From Acanthaster planci (taxonomy: Eukaryota > Echinodermata > Asteroidea > Valvatida > Acanthasteridae): DNA of 21,282 bases. Position numbers and translations under genes: made by a program. A model generated the notes under the pieces. That model saw nothing but the letters and a program-made list of their open reading frames with translations. It was not told the DNA's origin and did no database searches. Shown here in pieces: positions 12,301 to 18,680 of the stretch. The stretch lies in the NCBI RefSeq assembly GCF_001949145.1, contig NW_019091381.1:1570341-1591622 (forward strand). The letters are read 5' to 3'. Every line of letters starts with the position of its first letter. Position 1 is the first letter of the stretch.

Positions 12301-12877
12301 CAGGAAAAGAATCAAATAAGAAGTTAAACCAACAGTCAAAACAGCTCTACAAAACAGACAAAAACTGAGACAACTGAAAATTACAAACTAACCTAACCCT
12401 TTTTCATGCGTTGACTGAGTAGACAAGAATGCTAGGCAAACAAGAATTCAATCATCCATTTTTGGAAATAAATTGCCAATAACCACGGCAAACTCAGTGG
12501 TTGTGTGGTTAAGACGTCTGCACTAGTAAGCAGGAGGTTGTAGGTTCAAGTCCCACCTGGGTAACCTTGTGAATTTTCTAGCAAGCTCTCGGACAAACTC
12601 AACACACATTGTTATGAATATACATCAGTGTTAGGGCAAAACCCATGATTACATAATTAACATCTCCCAACAAATGTACATCTTTGGATATGTCAATCAT
12701 CTTTCTTTGTTTAAACAGGCTGCAATTCTGAACAAACACTTTTACAACCAAGTCCATGCAACCATCTACCAGACACTTGCTACTTACGCTTTCGATTTCT
12801 TCAGCTTCACTAATTGCCTCGCTGAAGCCTGTAAGGCTAGGCAGACTTGCCATACTGGCGCTGTGCTGAAACTCCAT
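2605..12877 (-). CDS. TTC28-like TPR + CHAT domain protein, 15 coding exons, predicted 1,611 aa
   Basis: Exons in transcript order: 12877-12788, 12293-12084, 11938-11761, 11128-8778, 8408-8261, 8153-7935, 7290-7143, 6968-6796, 6201-6098, 5682-5448, 5149-5064, 4900-4743, 4376-4064, 3376-3300, 2950-2605. All junctions are GT/AG, all phases match, and the total is 4,836 nt (1,611 codons plus stop). The ATG at 12877 has an in-frame TGA two codons upstream. Domains: short acidic N-terminus (1-30), an N-terminal TPR triplet (about 31-145), a helical TPR array (about 160-560), a low-complexity linker, a CHAT domain (about 880-1115), then a C-terminal region with a small conserved block and a basic tail. 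N-terminal TPRs, TPR array, CHAT and a following LLxSLGF block in this order resemble TTC28, a large TPR protein linked to the cytokinesis midzone; vertebrate TTC28 is far longer (about 2,480 aa, many more TPRs). Function here is unknown: scaffold most likely. The usual CHAT histidine appears replaced (see findings). Another TPR-CHAT paralogue of an expanded invertebrate family is the main alternative. Confidence 0.88.
2951..3299 (-). other. Intron 14 of the TTC28-like gene
   Basis: AT-rich intron between the last two coding exons. I see no repeat, RNA gene or exon in it. Confidence 0.6.
3498..3947. repeat. Minisatellite, about 27 copies of a 16-18 bp unit
   Basis: Tandem array with consensus TGATGTCAATCTATCCC (17 bp). 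Variants include a 16-bp TATGTCAATCTATCCC, a TATTTATCCC form, and a TGGTGTC form clustered near the right end. Short and long units alternate in the left third. It fills most of the intron between coding exons 13 and 14 (3377-4063). Confidence 0.95.
4064..4900 (-). CDS. TTC28-like coding exons 12-13: conserved C-terminal block
   Basis: Exons 4900-4743 and 4376-4064, phase 2 junction AAT AA|G. The joined peptide around SHLWGHHQARALLTSLGF, then TTANKRLLHAALLVLCS, resembles a small conserved block after CHAT in TTC28 (W...ARxLLxSLGF ... ANRR). Exon 13 continues into a basic serine/threonine/arginine-rich region (about residues 1400-1470) with repeated ALRS and APIA-type stretches, probably disordered. 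Confidence 0.8.
4377..4742 (-). other. Intron 12 of the TTC28-like gene
   Basis: AT-rich intron; the small plus-strand open frame 4461-4658 shows no family signal. Nothing else seen. Confidence 0.6.
5064..6968 (-). CDS. TTC28-like coding exons 8-11: post-CHAT linker
   Basis: Exons 6968-6796, 6201-6098, 5682-5448 and 5149-5064. Exon 8 still belongs to the CHAT edge (FRSPRYLGAFCLLGGDP resembles the P-x-x-W/L-G-A-F-x-L-x-G end motif of CHAT). The rest is helical or proline-rich linker. Exon 11, DICEKAECAHNLARVLES, is a short amphipathic helix. The donor of exon 10 was set at CAAG|GTACAG because only phase 1 keeps exon 11 open; exon 8's donor is the weaker GTGTGT. Confidence 0.78.
5683..6097 (-). 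other. Intron 9 of the TTC28-like gene with a small inverted repeat
   Basis: AT-rich intron. It contains an 11-bp perfect inverted repeat TCAAAACTTTC / GAAAGTTTTGA at 5938-5948 and 5970-5980 (21-nt loop), a weak stem of no evident role. Confidence 0.55.
6531..6704. mobile_element. Fold-back (MITE-like) element in intron 8 of the TTC28-like gene
   Basis: Two 77-bp arms in inverted orientation, 6531-6607 and 6628-6704, separated by 20 nt. By eye they match at about 64 of 77 positions, with identical ends (ATACGG / CCGTAT outside, GTCGAC inside) and a shared TTGGCCAAT core. This is the shape of a fold-back or miniature inverted-repeat element. No convincing target-site duplication was found and no coding capacity is present. 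The rest of the intron (6202-6795) holds nothing recognised. Confidence 0.75.
7143..8408 (-). CDS. TTC28-like coding exons 5-7: core of the CHAT domain
   Basis: Exons 8408-8261, 8153-7935 and 7290-7143. Exon 5 reads AQEEAHRIAHRLDTKAIVGS and ends SSLIHLA, the strand that leads to the usual catalytic His. Exon 6 starts MYGSWEQAC and contains LQAKLVVMSCCYGN, where the CHAT cysteine sits, then LPLAFLVAG. Exon 7 gives AESILLLLWSVPD and KFWHHFYLALQEGR, the end of the fold, with HVSEAVAQAKNSLRED. The order is textbook CHAT (caspase HetF associated with TPRs). Phases 0, 1, 1 and 2 join cleanly. Confidence 0.88.
7291..7934 (-). other. Intron 6 of the TTC28-like gene
   Basis: A 644-bp AT-rich intron between two CHAT exons. 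The open frames within it (7421-7621 and 7555-7770 minus) resemble nothing. No structured repeat was seen. Confidence 0.6.
8409..8777 (-). other. Intron 4 of the TTC28-like gene
   Basis: Phase 0 intron between the long TPR exon and the CHAT core. Apart from its splice sites I see nothing in it. Confidence 0.6.
8778..11128 (-). CDS. TTC28-like coding exon 4: TPR array and first part of CHAT
   Basis: A 2,351-nt exon, far longer than the others. The first half is a run of about nine TPR-like helix pairs with repeated A-x-x-Y/F-x-x-A-L/xxFYEQ features, for example SLAQSFYEQQLHISEKL and QHAQHFYEQALHLAERS. A serine/lysine-rich linker follows (around AEDESSSKTKESPSRK). CHAT begins after it: a SSVVIVADRELAQVPFDAL strand and a GDRYHLTLLPCLEAL helix match the opening of CHAT domains, and the exon ends in LRALVIGNPALP before donor AAG|GTAGAT. 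The large insert between LLPCLEAL and LRALVIGNP is unusually long and looks disordered. Confidence 0.92.
11275..11482 (-). mobile_element. tRNA-derived SINE in intron 3 of the TTC28-like gene
   Basis: Read on the minus strand, it starts with a tRNA-like head: an A-box TGGCCTAGAGGTTAAGG and, about 35 nt later, a B-box GGGTTCAAACC. A body follows, then a tail region with GATGGACTGGCATCCCATCC, a string typical of LINE-type (L2-like) 3' tails carried by metazoan SINEs. It ends in an A/T-rich stretch. The head is too diverged to be a working tRNA. The rest of the intron (11129-11760) shows nothing further. Confidence 0.7.
11761..12293 (-). CDS. TTC28-like coding exons 2-3: N-terminal TPR triplet
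   Basis: Two exons, 12293-12084 and 11938-11761, split by an intron of about 145 bp. They encode a helix-turn-helix series beginning GDAAFQAKDFALAAACYGEAL, continuing through AEYLIKLNPHVPQ, and joined across the intron to GHYLLAVSLNNLQEF. The pattern (G-D-x-A at the helix start, Y-x-x-A-L, LNP between helices) is the classic TPR signature and matches the first TPR block of TTC28. The donor of exon 3 (GCAG|GTCAGC) is a weak match, but phase 1 is required by exon 4. Confidence 0.85.
12484..12575 (+). mobile_element. tRNA-derived SINE fragment in intron 1 of the TTC28-like gene
   Basis: A tRNA-like segment with an A-box-like TGTGGTTAAGACG, an anticodon-like hairpin (TCTGC / GCAGG), and a B-box GGTTCAAGTCCCACC. 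No acceptor stem can be paired, so it is a SINE head or decayed tRNA copy rather than a tRNA gene. Its family may differ from that of the minus-strand copy at 11275-11482. The 3' extent is uncertain. Confidence 0.6.
12788..12877 (-). CDS. TTC28-like coding exon 1 (start codon)
   Basis: Thirty codons from ATG, an acidic and serine-rich peptide ending ISEAEEIES, then donor AGC|GTAAGTA in phase 0. The TGA two codons upstream of the ATG fixes the start, unless a 5' UTR intron abuts it. The sequence is unlike the vertebrate TTC28 N-terminus and probably disordered. Confidence 0.78.
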
Positions 12878-13256
12878 AGTTCAAGTTGCAGTCTTCCTGC
12901 CGTCACTTGAATTAATGGTCCATAAAGCCAGTAGTATTAGCTATATTTGAAAGGTAAAGAGCAATTCTATCACCTGACACCCTGTGCACAAACCATATAA
13001 TAGAACAAACCTGAAAAATTCTCAGTAAACACTTCAATATTTTCCTGCTAAATTTGACTTTTAGGATATTATCACTTTCTGACGACAGAAGCACTGCAAT
13101 GGAAATTTCACTAAAAGTGATGTCCATATGGAACTCTTGCCAACAGAAAGCAATTATACAAAATGCTTTTAAACCCTGTAACACAACTCACCCAAGTCAG
13201 CGATATACAGAGTACTACTGCCCTACTGATTACAACTCCAGAAGCTGTGCAGAAGC

Positions 13257-13369
13257 TATAAAAAGTCAGTTTCTGACATGACTAAAGAGGTAGAGTTGAA
13301 CTTAGTGCTTAGATCATGGCTGTTCAGTGACAGATCCTCTAGGCTTATTACAAAGTGCGACCCAAACAG
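13257..13369 (+). promoter_or_regulatory. Candidate TATA box and non-coding exon with a strong splice donor
   Basis: TATAAAAAG at 13257-13265 is followed about 105 bp later by a near-ideal donor, AAACAG|GTAAGA (GT at 13370-13371). Spacing is compatible with a short non-coding first exon for the torsin-like gene, or with an unrelated transcript. No coding frame crosses it. Confidence 0.25.
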
Positions 13370-14429
13370 GTAAGAACACCTATCATTTTTTTCTCGCTGT
13401 TTAGGCCTACAAATATTGTTTGTAGTATTTTCCTACCTCCATTCTGTTTCCTACAGCAACATCGAGCAAAAAATATAAGATTAAGCGAAGTCTAAGCAAG
13501 CGCATTTCACATAATTTGTACATAAATCACTCCTAAGAGATTGCTCACCTACTTGCCAAAAGGTTCTAATCACACCTGCACACAAATAATGTGATATTTT
13601 TTTACATTTAGGCCTACACCGGTACGAATTCTGTCATGTCCTTAATCCTCTCTTCTGCTCGTTGCGTTCTCACCACCGGTCACCGACGTCCGTCCGCGCC
13701 GCCGTGCTAGCTGCTATGCGCTGCCGGGCAACAGCAACACACTGCGCTGCACGGTGTGAAGTAACACAGACGGCTTTTTGGGTCTGACCAGTATTGAACA
13801 TAAAATCGCCGTAGGGCTTCAAAGTCACGTTCCCGCTATGACCTAGTACCTGTGACCTCCATTCACCACAGCAGCTAGCACAGCACGGGCACTGACCACT
13901 TCTTAGTCAGATAATCGAAAATCACCGATTTACGTGTAAGTTCGCTTATGTTTATCAAAGAAAATAAAAAAATTAAAGAAAGCGTCAACAGTGCCGTTTT
14001 ATTAATAACCACGATAACGTTTCAAATTCAATGTTAAAGGTAAAAGTATCTTTTCCTGGTAAATTTCTAACATTAAGTAGTGCCTAGGCAGTAACCTTAG
14101 ACATGTTAGATCCAAAATGATATATTTTGAACGTTTGTCGTCGGGGTACCATGTCATTTGTTGCCTGTCAGAGGTTTTTTCTTCCACTTTACTTTTACCA
14201 GCTTCAAATTAAAAAGTATAGTTCAGTCGCATACAACAGAGAAAGCAGTTGGTAGACTCACGGATGTAGCTCAAGTGCATAATTGATAAATGATGAATTT
14301 AAAAAAATAATGGGATGGCATGTTTCTTTGTTAAAACCACTCATCTGCTGGAGATGACAAACCCCAGAAGTCCGGGGTTCGAGGTCTGCTGATGGGCTTT
14401 GTGGGAGGGCGGTGGACAAGAAACAGCAG

Positions 14430-14462
14430 AGTTCTGGGAGTACCAGTGGTACTCCCAGAACT
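14430..14462. repeat. Perfect palindrome, 16-bp arms with a 1-nt centre
   Basis: Arms 14430-14445 and 14447-14462 are exact reverse complements around the G at 14446 (centre sequence GTACCAGTGGTAC). The right end abuts the next palindrome. Confidence 0.95.
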
Positions 14463-14530
14463 TTACCTCAATCTGTGCAACTCTCTTCAGTGGTACTACC
14501 ACTGAAGAGAGTTGCACAGACGGAGGTAAA
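14462..14530. repeat. Near-perfect palindrome, 34-bp arms with a 1-nt centre
   Basis: Inner arms 14472-14495 and 14497-14520 are 24-bp exact reverse complements around C14496. After a 2-bp mismatch the outer 8 bp (TTTACCTC / GAGGTAAA) pair again. It shares the 10-mer CAGTGGTACT with the preceding palindrome, in both cases overlapping the centre. It ends about 52 bp before the torsin exon acceptor. Confidence 0.95.
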
Positions 14531-14607
14531 ATATGTCTTTTACAATCCATTCTTTATTATATAATATGTTCTTTCTTTACAGTGTCTGCACCTGCAGCAA
14601 CTTACCC

Positions 14608-16756
14608 ATGATGTTTTTACCACGTGCCCCAAGCCCCAGCAGGACAACACCACCCCCTGTGCAGCCTCTAGAATGCAACCTGCCACCACCCCCAGTCTTG
14701 ATGCTACCCTCTGGGCATGACAGTCCACCAAAGGATTGCCTGGCCCTGACATGGCCATTTGTGAATGAGAAGGTAAAATTGAAAGGGCCCAGAACAGAAC
14801 TTGAGAGTGCTCGTCAAGAAGAGAAAAATGTTATAAATACATGATAAATTGTAATTTTCAACTCTGAATCTGAAATACATGCATATTGCTTTACTTTGAA
14901 CTGATTGCTCAGTGGAGAAGTGGGGTTTGTTGATCTTGTTGGGCTTGATTGACCCAGTTTCTGATCTGCGGACAAAATGCACCTGCTGTGTTGGTTGATT
15001 GTGCAGAAAAATCCGGACTTTAATAAAAAATAATAAAAGATGATGGACCAATGCTACATGCATGTGATTGACCAGTGGCTGCATTAGCAATGACAGGTGT
15101 GCTTGTCCAATGTGCTGAATCTTGTGTAGAGGTTTTTTTCCCACGGCTTCACCTTCACTGTTTCTTCAATTACAGGTGTCTCCTACCTCATCTCAAGCCA
15201 TCATGCCTGTTGGGGCAGTCAGCTCCTCGGGTGCACCCGGATTGTATCAGCAGTCCAGAGCTGTAGTCTTTGATTCTCCATCAGGACACCGAACAGTTTG
15301 TCTACAGAATACCCTCTGCTATACCCTACCCCCAAATTCTCCCAAGGGATCCCCATTTGCTCCCAGCGTTATCTCTGGATCACCTGATAAATCAAAGCAG
15401 GGGACTGGTCGATTGTCAAGTTCCACAAAGCATGGAGATTCATATGGAGGCGAGTCTCCTCACAAGGGTAGAGAGAGGAAGGCATCACCAGGGGTTAAGA
15501 TGTCAATGAGGAGTCTCACAGATGGAAGAGGATCACCACTGAACCAGACAGATGGAGGCAACTACGGACGGCCAGATTCACACACTTTGCGACAGCGACA
15601 CCTACCCAAGGAAAGGACTGATCCTCAACTACCAAGAGAAGGCACGAGCAGGCCTGGAAGGAGCCTCGGTAGCTCTGATCCCTACCAGGGGATCTTGGAG
15701 CAAGATCATCCCCATGAGATCACATCACGTGGATTTCTAGCCTCCTGTGCCTGTTCCCTATTACGCCTCATTCCTTTGGTACTGCTCATCGGGTTAATAG
15801 TATTCTGGTGGTTTGGAACTCCGAAAATCCTTATATCCATGTTTGCTTCAAGTAGTGTATGCCCAAACGTGAATATCACATATGTAAAAGGTGAACTTCA
15901 AAAGGGATTGATTGGCCAACCAGCTGCATTAAACCTGATCATCAGTGCCTTAAGCAGTAACATGTTTCAGAGCAGACACAACCTTATCATGTTCTTTCAT
16001 GGCAGTTCTGGGGTTGGCAAAACCCACACCGCCAATATCATCACAGAGAGTGTGTTGAAAGGGACCGAGAGAGACTCTTGTATTCATCTGTTCAGTTCTG
16101 ATGTATTCTTGCTGAGACAGAAAGAGCAGTCGAAAGAAATGTTTGTTCATACCATCGAAGACTGGGTGAGAGGTAAGGAGAACGTGGAACCCAACTCGTG
16201 CTGTGTCTCGTTTTTCATCTTTGATGAGCTACAAGACGACACACCCAATGACCTTACCCAAGCACTTGGCCAAGTCCTATCTGGGATCAACACCTCATTT
16301 CCATCGCAGTTAAAAAAAGGAACCAGAGTGTTCATCATTATGACTATGATTGGTTCTCAAGCCATCAGCGAGTTCCTCATCACCAATATGAGACGAGGTC
16401 ATGACCGACATAGCCTCACCACCCAGACATCCAGCTGGCAGGAACCTTGGAAGCACCTCACAGCAACCCTGGACAAGTTGGATACATTTAGGAATTGGCT
16501 TCATCCAGACAATTACGTCCGTATTCCCTTCTTGCCCCTGGAGAAATTCCACATCAAGCAGTGTGCCAGACGTCGGCTTGAGTGCAAGAACATTTCACCA
16601 AGCGAGGAGCGTCTGGAGTGGGTGTCGGACCAGCTGACATATTTTCCTGATGACTGGCCAGTATTTTCATCCTCTGGCTGTAAGAAAGTTGCAGGGAAGG
16701 TGGACTTAGTTCACAAAGACGAGATACCCATCTTCAATTTTAGAAAACCCTTCTGA
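14608..16756 (+). CDS. Torsin-4A-like AAA+ ATPase, two coding exons, predicted 581 aa
   Basis: Exons 14583-14772 (coding from ATG 14608) and 15176-16756, joined in phase 0 (AAG|GTAAAA ... TTACAG|GTG). Torsins are AAA+ proteins of the ER and nuclear envelope. Visible parts: a proline-rich, then basic and serine-rich N-terminal region (1-249) with an AVVFDSPSG string like one in TOR4A; one transmembrane segment, about 250-270 (LRLIPLVLLIGLIVFWWFG); a KGLIGQPAAL torsin entry motif; Walker A GSSGVGKT at 331-338; Walker B FFIFDELQ with D405-E406; and the torsin sensor-2-like GCKKV near 556-560 in a TYFPDDWPVFSSSGCKK C-terminal block. Walker A ends in T, unlike the N of torsin-1 types and like TOR4A's S. 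At 581 aa it exceeds vertebrate TOR4A (about 420). A 5' UTR exon is probably upstream. ATG 14611 is an equal alternative start; an exon upstream adding residues cannot be excluded because the frame is open to 14583. Confidence 0.88.
14773..15175 (+). other. Torsin-like intron
   Basis: A 403-bp intron in phase 0 with donor GTAAAA and acceptor TTTCTTCAATTACAG. The minus-strand open frame 14704-15144 crosses it without any recognisable domain and is taken as a shadow. Confidence 0.65.
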
Positions 16757-18680
16757 GAAGAACGGAAACTATTTGCTTTGAATCTCTCATCATGCACTAC
16801 CAACTGGTAAACATATTCATGCTTTTATAAATCATCTGCATCATTGTACGTACTTCCAGCTGTAAGTTGAAAACAGTTTTTAAGATGCCTTTGCATCTCA
16901 ATGTTCCAGTTAAACTGGACAAAGCTTCGACAAAACTGGCCAAAGTGAAATACTTTACAATGTTTTGCATTTTATTTGAAGTTGCTGACACATATTCCAA
17001 CATGGTAAAGTTTTCCGTATATATTAGCTGTTGTCAAGTTCATGTGAAGTTGTTTTCATCACCTAAATTTAAAAGAAAAGAGTGCCATCTAAGTTAAGGT
17101 ATCAGTTATAAGGTGTTCTCGTAAACAAAAGTGAATTACACCTGCTTGAAAAATACTGTCTTATCAATATACATACATGGCTTTCATACATCCCGTGCAA
17201 CCAGTCCAAAACATCTTGAAATCATCAGTAGTTTTCCTTTCAACTGTCAAATTTCAGTTTAAAAAGGTTTATCATTTGTGGTAAAGGAGCAATATCAAAA
17301 TGGGCAATTTCATTTCACTTTCAACCAGTCATTTTACTGTTTTCTACAATGGAAAAAGAAAAACTTGGAATGATCAACTGACAGTGTACAAATTATTAAA
17401 CACCGTCATATGTAAATTTGTTTCACAAAGTTTGGAAATGTTACTTCTGCAAACTTTCAATTAAGATTCCATTTACTGCCATGAAATTATGTGATCTTTA
17501 TCAACAAATATGTGACCGACCCTAGAAAAATGGGTAATAAGTTGCAAGATCTAGGTTATGAGTTTTTGATGTGGCTGGATTCTGTACGTCAAAAGCTACA
17601 ATTTGATGTATGAATGACCCCTGTAGTGCACTGCGTTCTGGAGATATTTAGACAGTTGTATATCCACATTTTCGGATTTAATAAAAGCACTTTTTGAGAA
17701 AAAGCTCAAAGTGTAGCGCTTGGAAACACAATGCAATGTAGGATTTCCTACTGAATGATCAATTTTTCATCTTTATTCATCAGTCTCCAACTCCATGTTT
17801 GTAGTCACAAATTCTGGAAATATAAATATTATAGAAAGTATTAAAGGAAAAAACACAAAATTACATTTTTGAAGAAATTTTGCCCTCTCCTAATAGAACA
17901 GGCCACTACGTGTTTTGGCATCGCGCAACTTAATGCCTTTTTTGCAGAGCGGGTCACAAATACAATCACTGTAAAACTCCACCCCTATTCAATTTCAAAT
18001 TGAATTAAATAAAATATTACATTAAAATTGCACAAAATTCACTTTGCATGTGTAAATATGGCTAAAACTTTGCTAAAAATGTTATACTTATTTTTCAAGT
18101 TTACAGATGTACTGTCTCCACAGTTCCATTATTTTGAACCTCTTTAAAAGATAAATCACACACAATTCTTTTCACAAATGTAAATTTCTGTAGAACGAGG
18201 TAAATGTGGGAGTCGTGCAACGGGAAAGTCAGGATGATTGAGGAAAATTAGCAGATCATCAAGAGGTTGCATGCCTGATATTATGTCATTAACACCTCTT
18301 TTCTCTCACTTACTTCTATGTATATACAAGTATATTATAAAAGTCATCATGGAAAATTATTTACAACCGCCCTGCTTTGAAGGTCAAGATATGTTATGTA
18401 ATTTCAAAGGTTTTAACTCCGTCTTCAATGTAGTGACAAAAACTGTGAGGTCACATTTGGCAAACTGAAATATTCAGGAAAAAAAAATAGTCGAGTCTGA
18501 ATACGCGGCACAACCCCACTCACTGAATTTTCTTGTACATATAACAAAAGCAGATGGGCACACTTCTGCATTGCAACTTAAAAATATCGAAGTTGAGTTG
18601 TATAAGCCTCCTTTTTCTTTTTCACCCCGATAGGTGAAAAATGAGTCCAGACAGAGTAGATGTTGGATCTGACAGTTTCT
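16757..18680. other. Convergent 3' spacer between torsin-like and HSD17B7-like genes
   Basis: AT-rich and without a coding exon I can support. Candidate plus-strand polyadenylation hexamers for the torsin-like gene are ATTAAA at 17395-17400 and AATAAA at 17680-17685. The nearest minus-strand AATAAA for HSD17B7 is at 17772-17777, about 900 bp past its stop. Both AATAAA hexamers lie inside the candidate transposon at 17511-17958. Confidence 0.5.
17511..17958. mobile_element. Candidate non-autonomous DNA transposon, 448 bp, with short TIRs
   Basis: The left end reads TGTGACCGACCC and the right end is the inverse of TGTGACCCGCTC: the outer 7 bp are perfect and two of the next five match. AATA lies directly outside both ends (17507-17510 and 17959-17962), a possible 4-bp target-site duplication. 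The interior has no coding capacity. Short TIRs of this length can arise by chance, so copy number elsewhere in the genome is what would decide it. Confidence 0.45.

Larger units (their letters stand above)
12878..14582. promoter_or_regulatory. Divergent promoter region between the TTC28-like and torsin-like genes
   Basis: No coding exon is supported across this spacer, which should hold the 5' ends of both divergent genes. A CpG-rich core (about 13660-13900) stands out from AT-rich surroundings and is the best candidate for a bidirectional promoter. It contains GCTGCCGGGCAAC (13720-13732), which fits the loose RFX X-box pattern RYYNYY-N-RRNRAC. On the plus strand, ACGT|GTAAGT at 13935/13936 could end a non-coding first exon that splices to 14583. 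Start sites cannot be fixed from sequence. Confidence 0.5.

Noticed and set aside
12484-12575. Functional tRNA gene
   Set aside because: A-box and B-box are present, but no acceptor stem pairs and the anticodon arm is irregular; a SINE head explains it better.
13395-13630. Recurrent TTAGGCCTAC words (about 13402, 13612 and 19438)
   Set aside because: Short and partly palindromic; three occurrences without shared flanks do not define an element.
14341-14420. Third SINE head (GGGGTTCGAGGTC resembles a B-box)
   Set aside because: No A-box at the right distance and no tail; a single motif is not enough.
14430-14530. MicroRNA precursor
   Set aside because: The stems have one-base loops and near-perfect pairing, unlike a Drosha-type hairpin.
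14341-14611. Open frames on both strands giving similar FWEY-WYSQN peptides
   Set aside because: The similarity is forced by the palindromic DNA; no family resemblance.
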